From Emydura subglobosa (taxonomy: Eukaryota > Chordata > Testudines > Chelidae), in NCBI GenBank assembly GCA_007922225.1, contig ML679970.1, positions 43,806,323 through 43,870,322 on the forward strand: DNA of 64,000 nt, given 5' to 3'. How positions within the stretch are numbered: position 1 is the first letter of the stretch; every line of letters starts with the position of its first letter. A model generated the notes under the pieces. That model worked only from the letters and a program-made list of their open reading frames with translations. It made no database searches and had not been told where the DNA came from. The position numbers and the translations under genes are program-made. Of this stretch, positions 47,601 to 59,881 are shown piece by piece.

Positions 47601-50600
47601 AATTTTGGTGTGCATACGAGCTATCTACCCTTTAGACAGTATTGGCCTGAGAGGCATACAAACAGTAAAACAATTCTCTGGGTTTAAAAAAAGCGGTGAA
47701 ACAAATCAAGAGAACTGGCTTAACTACTATTTTATGAGTTCATTTGACTTTAAGCCCAAAAACAAGGACATTTACAGATTAACATCTAATGTTCAGACCA
47801 AATATGTTCTACCTTATTACTCTGTGGAGTGTTAACTCAGAGCTTCCATATGTTTATGTGGTTTAAGTTGGACCTCTAACTTTTGGGCTAATGGGTGTAT
47901 GTACATGTTAGAGGTACCAAGAAAATTGTTCAGATATAGTTTTTTTGTTTTGCCCCAACATAATGGTGTATGATAGTGTTATCAAAAACAAGTACATTGC
48001 TTAATAGTTCAGATTGTCGGCTCTGCCTCTGACTGTATTTTTTTGGAGTGTATTCAGTCTGGCCAGCTCAATTAATGTCATGAGGGCTGAGTCTTGAGAT
48101 GGTGTCTAGTGTTTCTTCAAGAATTACAAGCCATTTTACTCTGTAACCCCTTCTTGTTGTTCTGATGAGAAATGTGCATCCCTAGTCAGAGTGGAAGCTG
48201 AGCTACTCCCGGTAGATACTAACGATTGCTTATGAGTAGCCTCGTGCAAAGTGGTTGTGCAATTATTGAATAATAGCTCCCTTTTCTCCATTGAGAGTAA
48301 CTTGATCTCCAGTAGCCCAGCAGGGCCCAAGGTTTTCAAGGACACTTCCTAACCTTGTTTGTTGTGTATGGTGGAGCTTTTAATCATATGTGAAATGCCA
48401 TAGGTCTCGTTTTGTCATGTGCTTTGCTTCTTCCTGTATTACTTTCTATAAATTCGACATGATGCTGCCACTGCCAGAAAAGTTTAAAGCTGATGTTCTT
48501 TGCCCTTCGAGAGATCTCCCATGGACGCTCCTCATCTCTTCATTTCCACCTACTTGTACTTTAAAACCCAGACATAGCTCCTGCAAACCTCTTTCTTCAA
48601 TCTTTATTTCTCCTTTTCTAATTAGGGTTTAAACATAAAACACAAAAACTGAGAAATGATCTTGTGTGTGCAGTGTGCACAGAACATTCAGGATCACTGC
48701 ATGTATGCCCTGTCCAGAGGGTGAGGAGCTGTTTTTATTTTAAAGGGCGTTAGACTTCCTGTTATGAGTCATGTTCCTTTAAGAAACATTATACCAATAT
48801 TTGCCAAATACGAAAGTAACCCAAAGTAATGAATGAGAGCATGAGGTGGGCTGTACATCTCACTATCCTCAGCCTTCTGTTCAACTGAATTGTTCCTCTG
48901 GAAACTCTCTGCAGTGGAAAAAGCTTGGAAGGGTTTATTTTTCAACCAGGATTCGTGTTAGGGTTGGTACCGACGGTTGGGAAGCTGTTTAGGGGAGATG
49001 AGCCCCAAGGAGAGGTTGCTGGTAGACCTGTGAGGATGTGCCAGCTTACTCTACAAGCGCATCTGGGGAGCCAAGAGGAGTTCTTCCAGGGCTGGGAAAC
49101 CCTTGCGGAGGATGGACACATTGGCCGAGGTGGAGAGCGGAGCGCCCAGAGAGGAGTCCCATGAAGCGGAGCTGGAGGGATCAGGTGAGCTGGGGTGGAG
49201 GCAGTGTTGGTAGAGGGAGACGTGAGGCCTACAGCAGCCTATTTAAGCACATTTTAAATGATTTCTGTGTAGAAACTTTGGGAAGCAGGGAGACTTGGGG
49301 TTTGAATGAATCCGTTTTTATCAAGGAGATCTTGTAAATGGTTCCTTTGAGAGCTTGTGTAAGGGTGAAGGGAAGTTCCTGAGGCCACTGTATAGTGAGA
49401 GCTGGGAATTCCTCTTTTTCTTGGGTAGTAATACAGGACTGACTTGGGTGCAGGGAGGGGGGATTGAAAAATGGCTGACAGGATTTGCATTAGAGGTAAG
49501 AAAGGCATCCCAGAAAAGTATCTGAGGACAGGGACTGCTGTGATCAACCCGTGTTGCTAAGTGCTCCTAGGTATTTGTGATGCAAATACTGGACGAGCGT
49601 GTACTGGAAGGACTGAGCACCAGAGCCTGGAGGGTGGGGGCACATCTGCCATGGGACCAGGGGCACAACCTCAGTCTTCAGAGCAGGGGAGAGACCAGAG
49701 AGGTGTCATCCCTGCCAGTAGTAGGAGGGCCTGGTTGGGTGCTAGTGTCCAATAGTGGAGGATGGGAAATTTGTATTTGCCAATAACAACAGTGCTGTGT
49801 AGAAATGATTGGTATTACCTGAAGGTGTGCATGACATCTTTTAGAAGCTGCTTGTTAATAGCAGCTGTTCTATTTTATTTGACTATTTTTGGTTTTGGCG
49901 AGTGCCATTGGCACCAAAGACCACTTCCCATTGCCTTTTTTCATAAGTGCTGAATCCTTTCCCTCTTTAACCCCTTCGTCTCATTTTAGTGGCCATTGCA
50001 GCTCTTTGCCTTGTTGGTTTCCCTTGAGTGCCGTGCTGTAGTCCAGTCAGCAAGGGAGCAATATTAATATAGCAGCTTTCCGTCCCTGGAATCAACCACA
50101 CCAATTTGTGTTTGATTTCCATAGCCCTGCAAAAATGGCTGGCAGGTGGACAGTGCAGCGCACTGCTGCCGTGCCCCAGGCTCCATTCTACACAAGTTGT
50201 TTAATACAGTTCTTCTTGGTACTTGACCCAGGGAGTTTAACTTCACACTCATTCTGGCTAAGCTCTGCCACATTGGCATCCCATTTACCTTTCAATTCGT
50301 AGGCTCCTTAGGCAAACTAAAAAGGGGATTCTTCCTGGTGCAGTCTATCCCGTATATCAGAGCAGTGGATGGTTAGTGTCAGGAATATTTCAATAGATGT
50401 CTGGTAAAATTTAAAATTTTATTCTCTATGTAAGACGTATTAACTTGGTAAGAGCTCATGATTTAAGGTCTAGTAGTTAACGCCTTGTCAGTGGGGATTT
50501 TATATATTTTTCTTTCTTGGGCTGAGCATCCCCACATGTTGAGTCATAAGATCTCCATTTTCCTCATTCAGGGTGCATGCTAAGGGAGAGAGTGGTCCCT

Positions 50601-50999
50601 CTCTTCATTAAAGTCGAGCTCTTGCTTGTTATGTCCTGGGAGGTTTGGTGTCCCTTCACTCTGGGGTGCTCCTTTCCAATATAACCGAATCCCAGCTCCC
50701 TCAGAACAGCCATGATTGTAGCTGGGGGGACATGGCAACCTCCTTAGACTGCAGCCTGCTGGTGCTGGTAAAATCACACAAGGCATTGCTGCACCTTCCT
50801 GCCCCACCATCTCCTGAAGGCTGCAAGTATCACCACTCTGACACTGCCAGCCCCACAATACCCATATTTGCAGTCACATATCCCACGTAGCATTGCAAAG
50901 GCAAGCTGCTGGTCTGAGCAGTGGGGATTATTTGGGTGGGTGGTGGGAGGTGAGGGGCAGGATCATACTAAACTGAAGCCTTTTGTTCTTTCCTTCCAG
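44677..50999 (+). other. RBM6: RBM6 intronic sequence upstream of the first SGNH-type exon
   Basis: About 6.3 kb. A partial copy of the 'tgaagaagagc' repeat lies near 46010-46085. Around 48925-49184 a GC-richer stretch ends in a donor-like site (gatcag|gtgagc), but its open frames match nothing I know. No sign of the next canonical RBM6 exon was found. Confidence 0.5.
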
Positions 51000-51589
51000 G
51001 AGTGACTCTACACCCTCGGGCTAATCCTCTTGAAGTGTGGATTTGTGGCCACACGGTGGTGACCTCACCGTGGAAGAGGGGTTGGTGCCATCCATATGGA
51101 GCACGATTAGGGATAGACCCCATCAGGGCTCATGTATCATGGTTGGGCACGAAGGACATGTTGTGGGATGAGTTGTTATCTCTAATACAGTCTGTCGTGT
51201 GCAGGGGCGTTTTGCCTGATATGATAATTATACACTTAGGGGAAAATGACTTGGCTCGCCACTCAAGACTGGGGTTAATCAAGAGCATGAAAAATGACCT
51301 TACAACGTTGTGTTCAATGTTTCCCAAGGCAAAGATTGTGTGGTCCGCTTTACTGCCTAGGACGTGGCCAGCGACGGACAAACCCCCAGGAGTTGTAGAG
51401 AAGTCCAGGAAGATGATTATTAAGGAACTCTCCAAATTTTGCAGCATGTTTGGAATCTCAGTTTTAAGGCATGACCAGATTATGTATTCTTCCCCAGAGC
51501 TGTTCAACCCGGATGGTGTTCACCTGTCAGAGATCGGGGAATGTATTTTCAATGCCAGCCTACGAGAAGCAATTGAATCTTGTTTGTAG
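51000..51589 (+). CDS. SGNH-hydrolase-like terminal exon, copy 1
   Basis: This open exon starts after a strong acceptor (ttgttctttccttccag). Its first two bases (GA) would complete the split Gly of the 44607-44676 RBM6 exon. It then encodes 195 residues to TAG at 51587-51589; the frame has no ATG near its start. The fold resembles SGNH/GDSL hydrolases: block I VWICGHT (Thr where Ser is expected), block III IIIHLGENDL, block V NPDGVHLS. Family members known to me keep GHS, GxND and DGVH. The nucleophile is therefore altered. A poly(A) signal follows at 52254. Relatives are found as SGNH domains of vertebrate retroelements, so this is probably a retroelement-derived exon. Splicing to RBM6 is inferred from phase and strand only. 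Confidence 0.7.
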
Positions 51590-52253
51590 CCAGCTAGAGT
51601 GGACCAGGACCAAAGCATCGGTCCTTGCTGATCAGCCTGGACATTGGTTCTTGTTGGTCCTTCCAGCTGGATGGACAGTTGGCTTTTGACAAGTCTGCTG
51701 CAGTGGGCTGCCTCTTGCCAATAGAAGGCATTCCCTGGCTCCTTATCCTTACCCAGTGAGGTGTCTGGGAGGTAGGCGATGGATTGTTGATAGATTGTGC
51801 AGAGGCACTTGACTAACTGATTAGTCCTGCTATAGAGAACATTTGATACAACAATCCTGAAATGCAGCTGCAGATAAGGCTGTCCCTAAAACACAGGCAT
51901 GGCTTTTTGGGACACTTGAGCCTCTGTTCCACAGCTGTGCTCACCCATTTCAGCATAGAATCTGAAACTCCATAGCCCCTCCACGAATCGGCACTTTGCC
52001 TGTGTTCACATCTCTTATTGAATTAGTTGCTTTCCTACATGATTTAGTAAAAATCCCCTTCATATCATAGATTGCTTGATAACTTTATGAGATGATACAA
52101 TGTTTAGTAGCATTTTAATTCGGGGCTCCTGGTCTTCCCTCACTTGGCCTCATAAAAAGCTTCCAACCCTCTTATGGATTTTTTTTGATGGTCCCTGCTC
52201 TTTATTAGAATCTGGGATATTTTGTATATATACTGTTGTAATATTTTGTCCTT

Positions 52254-52259
52254 AATAAA
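52254..52259 (+). promoter_or_regulatory. Poly(A) signal of SGNH exon copy 1
   Basis: AATAAA, 665 bp downstream of the stop, in the context taataaagctgcaacgta. The same context (aataaagttgcRRcct) marks the other cassettes. A second AATAAA occurs at 52677-52682. Confidence 0.65.
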
Positions 52260-54087
52260 GCTGCAACGTACAACCTTTCAATATTGTTTTTTTCCCCTCC
52301 CATGTGATCAAGTCTTCAGGTTGTGACCCTTCACAGCAAGGAGAAGTGTTGTCCCCTTTCCGGTTCTTAGCAGCTTTTATGGTTTTAGTCCTTCTAGGCT
52401 GAGGGACGATGGATGGGGTTGGGGCTTCTTCAGTGAAGGGGGGAAGGGTTCAACCCCTCTAGCCTCTTTGGACTGCATGCCCTCTCTCAGTTTAAGGATA
52501 AAATTGTTCTAATCTGTATGATATATAATGTTTCCCTTCACATTTCTAAAAGTTTGATATCTCTTTTGGGTTCAGTGCCTTTCTGTTGGTGCAGCATTGT
52601 TGTTTTATTGTTGTATTTTGAGTGTGTATGGGGCTACCCTTTCAGTACAGAGGGGGCAGTAACTTATTTTATCATTAATAAAGTGGTAGATTTTTACCTT
52701 GCCAAGAGTGTGTGATTTGTGTATTCTCAATCTACAGTGGTGGGGAATTAGACCAGGTTTATTTACATTTTTATGTTTTATTGACCTTTCTTTCTCCCAA
52801 AATAAGGGGAGATCAGAAAAGAAGGCAAAGGAACAGAAAGGTAATGGAATTGGAGGGGAGGAGAGTAAAAGGGAGTTGGGAGTGACATCATGGTTTTTGG
52901 GTTGTGGACAAGGTTTCTGTTATAACCTGTGCTAGCCAAACAATCTCTTCTGGCCCCTACCCTTCCATCCACCTTTTCATGCTTTTAAAGAAGTCTATCT
53001 TATTTACATATGACTGCTGTAGCACACAGGTTTAGCAGAGAAATTCATACAAACCCAGAATACATCAACTGCTAATAAAATGAAAATAAGAAAACTTTTT
53101 TCCCTGTAGATTCTGAATTCTGATCCCACTGTGAATCATCAGTTGCCAGCTGCTGACATTTCAGTATGTGTTATACTAGGGATTCCCTGCTAGAGTTGGT
53201 GTGGTTTGGGTAAAAGATAGTTAGATATTTTTCACAATATTGCATGGTTTTATGGGGGTTTTTTTTAACCAGTTTATTTTATTGTTTGCCACCTGGTAAG
53301 TGTGAGGTCACCGCGCATTGATGTTAGGAGCTGATTTTCTGCAGTGGGATTGGACTTCAGGACCTGCAAAGGCCAGGGCCCAGGAAGTTCTTAAATTCAG
53401 AATTTTACCCTGGTGATTAGGATTGTGTCAATTTTTTCATTTTTGGTTTAGCTTATCAAGTACCCTTTAGTGTATCATCACATCACCTGAACCATCTGCA
53501 GGAAGAAACTTTAACATAGAGAATAGGAACAAATTAATTTGTGTAGAATATATTTTTTACAGATAATGTATTATGTTTTAGCAAAGATTGGGAGCACAGA
53601 ATTTATTTCCTCAGTTACACAATCAGTGAGCTTAGTGGCTCAGACACTGCTGCCATTTACATTGTCTTAAATACGTACTCTGGTGCATCTCTTTGAGTAA
53701 CGCTGGTGTTTTGAACAGTTCTGGATAGGTTTTGAATTCATGCATATTCAGGCAGGACCTCATCACAGCAGGAAGTGTCTGAACTTCTGTTCATGAAGAC
53801 TAATGCAACACTTCAAAAAGTAAAAAAACAAAAACAAAGCAAAACCCTTTTTTAAAAACAAAATAAAATAGCTTATGGTGGCTCATTGGCCTGAAGGGTT
53901 TCTCTGCATCAGTACAAATATTTATCTGAAGTGTTGCTATATCAAAGGTACATTAAAGTGACAGACGTCTTTGTCTCTTGATTTGTTTAGGTTTCGCTAG
54001 GCCTAAGCACTTAAATGTTCTTGGTAGATTACAGACAACATGGACACTCAGTTTACTGCTGTGGTAATTGAATTCTTATCCAGCTCA

Positions 54088-55934
54088 TTAAATACAGATG
54101 TGCTTGGTGAGGAGTAAGACGAGCTGGAAGCAATGTTGAGTAGGATCTTCTCTGAAATTTAGTGGCACAGTTGGCTCTAAAATGTGGTGATCCGTTAGAG
54201 GGAGAAGCTCTTTGTTGTCGATGCCTTTTGCTAAGTCAGTGTGGTGGCCTTTCTCCCCTGCCCGTTTATCCCCCACAGCTTGGGTTGGCCGGTTCATGGG
54301 CCGTGCAGAGGTGTCACTGGCCTCCATTTCATTTGGTGCCTTGCTGAAAAGTGAGAGGAGGATGCAGCATAGATAGGGGCTGTGGCTGGGGCTATCACTC
54401 TGGAAAGAGGTGCTGCTTGGCTTCCTGGACAGCCAATGATTCTGGGCTCTGGTGCCAAGATGTCTCAGTGGGGCCTTCTTTATGGATTGTGGCCTTGAGT
54501 TCTGGAATAACAGCAGGGGAACTTCATCATCCTTTTCCCCTCAGATCCAAGGGACAAGTGCAATAGGTGATCTCCAACCCTATTCAGGATGAGTGTGACT
54601 GGGGAATTTCAGGCTAGGCCTTCCATTCCATCCCTCCAGTCCTGAGCACTGTTGGGCCCATGGTACAGATTCAAGATGGCGTAGGTCAGTGGGCATCCTG
54701 AGACTGCTGGAGGGATGGGCACGAACTGTTGCTGAGGTTTGTGTGGCTCCCTCTGGTTTGGGCAGCCAGTTGCTCTCACTCAACACGGACCTAACTGCCA
54801 AATAGAGTTTGGAAGTTAGCTGCAGCCTCATCAATGCTCTCTTCTTCATCTGCATGGATTTTGTGACATCAGGCCTGAGGCCACTGAGACTAGATCCAGA
54901 TATCACAGTCCTTATGTAATCTTTGGATCCCAGCTGCTTTTGGATTGGAAGAAAAATCTATAGCTCTGAAGATATTTGCTGTGTCCGAAGTGGGTTTTAT
55001 AGAATTTGAGTGTTAGGTGTTGCCAAGGTCCATTTTTGTGCGTTACCCGTACCGGAGCTTCAGCTAGTACGTGTCACCAAAGTCTGTTGTGGGCTTTTCC
55101 TCTTCCACAGATTCAGAAGAGGGAGTGTCGCTCTTAGGAAGCAAACTCCACTCCTGACCCTCCAGCGGTGACCCAGCTGGTGGGGAGATGGCAGTCAGGC
55201 TGAGCTGGGGCAGCACTGGCATGGCTGCCCAGGGCAGTGGCCGCTCTGCCACCCCAGCAGTGTGTGAGGACACCATTAAAAGAGCAGATACCCCTGCTTC
55301 CCTACCTGGCTATTGTGGAAGGGGCAGCGGGGCTGATCCAGTCACCCTAGTGTGTCAGCTCCTGGTAATATTCACAGTGTCCTTCAAGGGGTGGATATTC
55401 CACTTTCCTTGCCTGACACTTTCTCAGTTTGTGGGGCGCGATCAGGCAGGAGTTTCCCCTAAAATTAAATCACTACCTAAGTAAATCTATTCCTAACATC
55501 ACCCTTGCCCTCACACAATCTCATCACAGCGGGCGATCTTGTCTTGTGGTGCTTGCAGGCTTCCCTGATTATTGCCAGCGGATTTGTAGTTCAGAGACAT
55601 CTTGAAGGTTGGTTGTGATCGAGTGGCATCATGAAGATCCCAAGTGTCACATTATGATTCAGTTTCTGTTTGTCCTGGGTCAGGCCTTCCCAAGGGCATG
55701 TGCTAGCTATTGCAAGGCTGTTTTCTTCAACGTGTCACTCATAGCTGCCTTTTTGTGGTGCCTTGGGGAAGTGAGATCGTAGCCAGTATCTGTTAATGAG
55801 AGTTCAGTTCTGTCTCTGATCTGGAGTGACCTCCCCTGGGATCTGCGGTGCTCACTCTCCAGTACTCCATACTGATGGGGCTGGCAGGGTATGCCAGACT
55901 TTGCTAAGGGAATGTGATGATGTGTGTATTCCAT
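54088..55934 (-). pseudogene. Possible broken minus-strand coding remnant, unidentified
   Basis: Four moderately long minus-strand open stretches (54327-54088, 54906-54580, 55276-55064, 55934-55707) follow one another with frame changes. Their composition is protein-like (for example LLPLTDHHILEPTVPLNFRE). I do not recognise the source. It could be a processed pseudogene, part of a retroelement or chance; no intact gene is claimed. Confidence 0.2.
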
Positions 55935-56252
55935 GCTTTCTAGCTACCCCTGCAGGAGCCTTTAGTTTATTCATGGAGAAGTGACTTAGGTGGCCAAATT
56001 CCATTTCCCTCTGGTGCTAAAATGGGGGTTATGTTTCTCGGCTGAAAACTAGGTTCCTGTGATTCCCATTCTTTTGGAATATGGGCAGCTGATCCTACAG
56101 CTGCATCAGATGACCACGTGTTGGAGATTCAGACTACAGGCCGTTGGCTGTCAGACTGCACCCTCCGCCCTTGGTATAGGGATGTCTTCAGGAAGGGAAG
56201 GCAAGAACTTCTTGTCCTGTTAAATATGTTGGTATTTTTGTTATCCTTGCAG

Positions 56253-56881
56253 GAAGGAATGATGGAGCCTCTCGGCCTGACGTTTGGATAATCGGCCACA
56301 GTGTTATTCATTGGGCCCACAAGCGGGCTGCCAGCAGTCGAGATGGTTCCCAGTTGGGCTTCGGAGGCGAAGCCATTCGTGTGTTCTGGCACAGCAGGGA
56401 AGGCATGCTGTGGGACCAGCTAATGCCACTCCTGCGTTCTTTGGCAGCTCTCTCTTGCCCACCGCAGGTTCTTCTTGTGCACTTAGGTGAAAATGACCTA
56501 GTGGCAGCCACTGGTGTTAGCTTAGTACTCAAGATAAAAAGGGACATGCCCCACATTGCTGAGCTTTTCCCACAGGTTAAGCTGGTGTGGTCCGAGATGC
56601 TCCAGAAGCGGATATGGCCGGGAGCCGCCAAACCCGCTGGAATTGAGAGGGCCAGGAAGGGTGTGAATCGGGAGGTAGCAAAGTTCCTTCAGGAAATGGG
56701 GGGCTCTGTGATCACCCATCGGGAGATTTGCTACGTGGCCCCTAACATGTACAGGGATGATGGTGTGGAGCTGTCTGCTGAGGGCTTAGATGTATTTCTG
56801 GCAGACCTTAAAGGGTGGATTGGGCATTTTCTTTCAACTCTGCGCGCGGGGGCCGGGGAAAGCGAGAAAAGGTCATCCTAA
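56253..56881 (+). CDS. SGNH-hydrolase-like terminal exon, copy 2
   Basis: The acceptor (tttttgttatccttgcag) is followed by GA, the same phase as copy 1, then 208 residues to TAA. It reads GRNDGASRPDVWIIGHSVI when joined to the split Gly. SGNH blocks: I WIIGHS (Ser present), III LLVHLGENDL, V RDDGVELS, where the catalytic His is replaced by Glu. Other family phrases are LWDQLMPLL, VKLVWSEML and VNREVAKFLQEMGGSVITH. It is clearly closer to copy 3 than to copy 1. The poly(A) signal is at 57078. No stops or shifts despite substantial divergence from the other copies. Confidence 0.72.
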
Positions 56882-57077
56882 TTGCTGACATGCCCTGCGG
56901 CAGGCAGCCAGTGTGGAATTCTTCTGGTAGCAGGGGCTGGCTTCCAGATCCCAAACCCGGGTACAGGGATGGGAGCTGCTGTGGAAAGCGACACTTGCGA
57001 ACTGCACTAGACTGTTGGTGCTGGAGGTTTGGGGCAGGGGTGCTGTTTCTTAACCCCTGTGACGCTGTTTAATAGTT

Positions 57078-57083
57078 AATAAA
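57078..57083 (+). promoter_or_regulatory. Poly(A) signal of SGNH exon copy 2
   Basis: AATAAA in the context aataaagttgcggcctgtgc, 197 bp after the stop of copy 2. A similar block recurs at 58441-58780 without a coding domain. Confidence 0.75.
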
Positions 57084-57149
57084 GTTGCGGCCTGTGCTTT
57101 AACCATACATTTGTGTGCTATGTCTTCTTTACTACAGCCAAATACAAGC

Positions 57150-57905
57150 TGATATATCTGGATTAAGGAATGCAGGCTATCCCTACTGAATGGGCAACTA
57201 GCTGGGGAAGCAGGGACTCTGGAAAGTATTATGGGGTCATAGTGGACGTGTAACAGAACATGAGCTCGCAGTGCGTTGTTCTGGCAGAAAGGGCAGATGC
57301 CATCCTGGGATGTCTAAACGGGAGCAGTGAGTAGAAGCAGAAAGGTGATTTTGCCACATACACAGCATTGATGAGACCGATTCTGGTTACTGTGTCCAGA
57401 TCTGGTGTCCACGTTTCAAAAAGGTGGTCGGAAAATTAGAGAGGGTGCAGGAGTGAGCCACCAAAATGATTCAAGGGCTGGAGAAAATGCCTTCCAGTGA
57501 GAAATTGACAGCTTGTCCAAAAGGCAATCGAGAGGTGACTTGATTTAGTGCATAAACACCTTCATGGAGAGAAACTAGCAGGTGCAAAAGGGCTCTTGAC
57601 TCTAGCAGAAAAAGGCTGAATGAGAACCAATGGCTGGAAGTTGAAGCCTGACAAATTCCAGTTAGAAATAAGGCACGGTTTCACGGTCAGAGTAATTGTC
57701 CATTTGAACAAACTACCAGGATTATCAGTCTCTTGATTCTTCAGATCCAGACTGGATACCTTTCTGGGGGACATGCTGTAGCCAGCCCAAGTTATTGGGC
57801 TCAATACTGGGGTAACTGGGCAAAATTAATGGCCTGTGAGAGAGACACAGGTGGTCAGATGATCTAACGGTCCTTTCTGGCCTTGAACTCTGTGAATCTG
57901 TTCGC
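57150..57905 (+). repeat. CR1 LINE fragment between cassettes
   Basis: 'tgatgagaccgattctggtt', 'ggtggtcggaaaattagaga', 'gggtgcaggagtgagccacc' and 'aatggctggaagttgaagcc' follow CR1 ORF2/3' UTR order. The end ('cagatgatctaacggtcctt') is at about 57905. It has inserted between the copy 2 cassette and the orphan cassette, separating them. Confidence 0.75.
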
Positions 57906-58440
57906 TTGCAGTGTCTGGATCACTTTCTATCCTGTTTATCGGGGCGGGGCTTTGACTGGACTAGCAGAAGATTGACACCTGAAGATCCTGGCTGGCTAAT
58001 GGGGGGAGAGGCCCTGCCTTCTCCCGGCAGCAGTCTGGGGCTCAATACAGAGTCAAGCGGAGTTTGGGGGCAGCCTGGGGGTCTTGCCCCATTCCTATGG
58101 CCAGGACTGGCATGCATATGAGCAAGGGGGAGATGGTTCTCCCTGGCCTGAAGGGAGGATGCTTAGAGCTGTTGCCAGGCAAGGCTACCATACCTTTTGG
58201 GGATTTGCCCTGGCCCACCCTCCCTTGCCCTGTTAATTTGGCGGTCAGTGCTGGGCCAGTGACATTGAATGGGTGCGCACTGGGCAGAGCTGATAATCGA
58301 GAGTGGGAGGTGTAAATTTTCCATACTGCAAATTGGCAGGTCCAGTGAGAACTGCTCCACCTTGTTCCTAGCACCCAGAAGCGTGGGCAGGGGTGGGGCG
58401 GAGGGTTGACGACTTTTTTCTGCGTTCCCATTGGCAACTT

Positions 58441-58780
58441 TTGGCAGGTGTCCAGTGCAGTGTTGTTACTGTAGCAGGGGCGGATTTGTGGATCCCAAAC
58501 TCAAATACAGGGCCAGGGCCGGCTATGGTAAGCAGGGCGCGGGCGCGGGTTGCCACATCATGTACAGATGGAAGCAGCCCTTATGTGGACCCTGAATCCT
58601 CACAAGATGGTTGAGGACCTTGGCAACTGGGCTGTATCCCTCACTTCTTAGATGATCAGTGTTTGAGAACCGGGCTGAGCCATTAGTTGCCGGCTGGTTT
58701 GGGCTGAGAGTACTGTTTCTTAGATAATAAAGTTGTGACCTAAGCTTTAGCTATCTGTTTGCGTTCTGTGTCTTCTTCAC
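58441..58780 (+). repeat. Orphan terminal-exon cassette 1 (3' UTR and poly(A) signal only)
   Basis: Related to the 3' UTR of copy 2 (56895-57140): 'ggcaggtgtccagtgcagtg', 'gtagcaggggcgg', 'gatcccaaac', 'tactgtttctta' and AATAAA at 58726-58731 in the context aataaagttgtgacctaagc, followed by 'gcgttctgtgtcttcttcac' (copy 2: tgtgctatgtcttctttac). No SGNH reading frame precedes it. Probably a partial duplicate of the copy 2 cassette. Confidence 0.65.
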
Positions 58781-58787
58781 CAGCAGT

Positions 58788-59180
58788 GTCTAGGCCAGGG
58801 GTGGGGAACCTTTTCCCTGCCAAGGGCCATTTTCATATGCCTGCCATCATTCGCGGGCCATGCCGCCGAATCCCGCCGCCGCAAAGGAACACTGCCCGCC
58901 ACCGCCCTGAAACCGCGCCGCCGCCGACTCCACCCCCGCCGCCGAAATGCCGCCGCCGTTTCCGCCTTTTCGGCGGCGCGGTTTTACAGTGTCCGCGGAG
59001 TGCCGTGGACCAATGACCGCCTCCGAACTCCCCCGCTGCCGAAAATGAGCAGACGGCGGCGGGGTTTCGGCGGCAAGCTTTCGGCGGCGCGCACTTCCCG
59101 CCCGCCCGCGGGCTGGATCAAATTCTTTCGCGGGCCGGATCCGGCCCGCGGGCCGGAGGTTCCCCACCCCTGGTCTAGGC
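58788..59180. mobile_element. hAT-type MITE, GC-rich, with 8-bp target duplication
   Basis: The element is 58796-59172 (377 bp). Its ends are caggggtggggaacctttt and the inverted ggttccccacccctg. The flanking 8-bp direct repeats gtctaggc are at 58788-58795 and 59173-59180. The interior is mostly CCG/CGG-rich. The open frames inside it are a by-product of base composition. It interrupts the downstream end of orphan cassette 1. Confidence 0.9.
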
Positions 59181-59491
59181 AATGAGCCTTTTAGAAGATG
59201 CAACCAAAACCAAGAAACTGTCTGAGAATCTGAATTTCTACGTTGCGTGACTTATGCTGAAGGGGAGTGTGTCCTGTGTTGGAATTTCCGGCGTGGTTTT
59301 TACTTGAGTTTTGTCATTTCCAAAGGAGAATTTTAGGGGAGATTTAGACTATTTAAAAAAAAGCTGTGTTTTAAGACATGATGGGTAGACATTTTTAAAA
59401 GCACACAGACTCCTAGGTATCTAAGTCACTTTGGAAAATAAATCTCAAGTCCCATTGATAGTCAGTGGGGCTTTGGCTTGTTTTGAAAATG

Positions 59492-59692
59492 ACCTCGCTG
59501 CAGATAAAGCGGTGGGGCCTGTTGTCTGGCTTGTTGGAAAAGGCGTGCGCCCCTCCGAGCACCAGAGTGACTTTCTGCTGCAGCTGTAGACCAGGGATGC
59601 TGACACCCCATTCACCCCCCCCCCCCCGGTTGACTGGAAGAGAGGGGGTGCTAGACAGGTCCATGCCGGTGCAGGAAAAGCCCTCTTTTACC
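59492..59692 (+). repeat. Duplicated block X, upstream of SGNH exon copy 3
   Basis: Related to 60911-61124: both contain 'ggcttgttggaaaaggygtg', 'gagtgactttctg' with 'cagctg(t/c)agaccagg', 'ggttgactggaagagaggg'-like sequence and 'tccatgccggtgcaggaaaa'. Together with the duplicated 3' UTR blocks it defines a tandem unit around copy 3. Confidence 0.7.
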
Positions 59693-59881
59693 TGGACCAT
59701 GCGGTGTTGAGGTTCCCAGCACATGAATTTGGCTCCACTCGTTTAAAATCGGGGCAGCATCAGCAGTGCCCCAGCTGGGTTCTCGGGGCTAGCACAATTC
59801 AGGCATTCTGAAGCGCACTGAACGTACGTGAGACCCCATGTGGGGAATCAGTGTTAATTTTCCACTGTGTTTTCGTTCCAG

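Noticed and set aside
58847..59203. 118-codon minus-strand frame in CCG-rich sequence
   Set aside because: Lies within the hAT-type MITE; Arg/Ala/Gly-rich by composition only.
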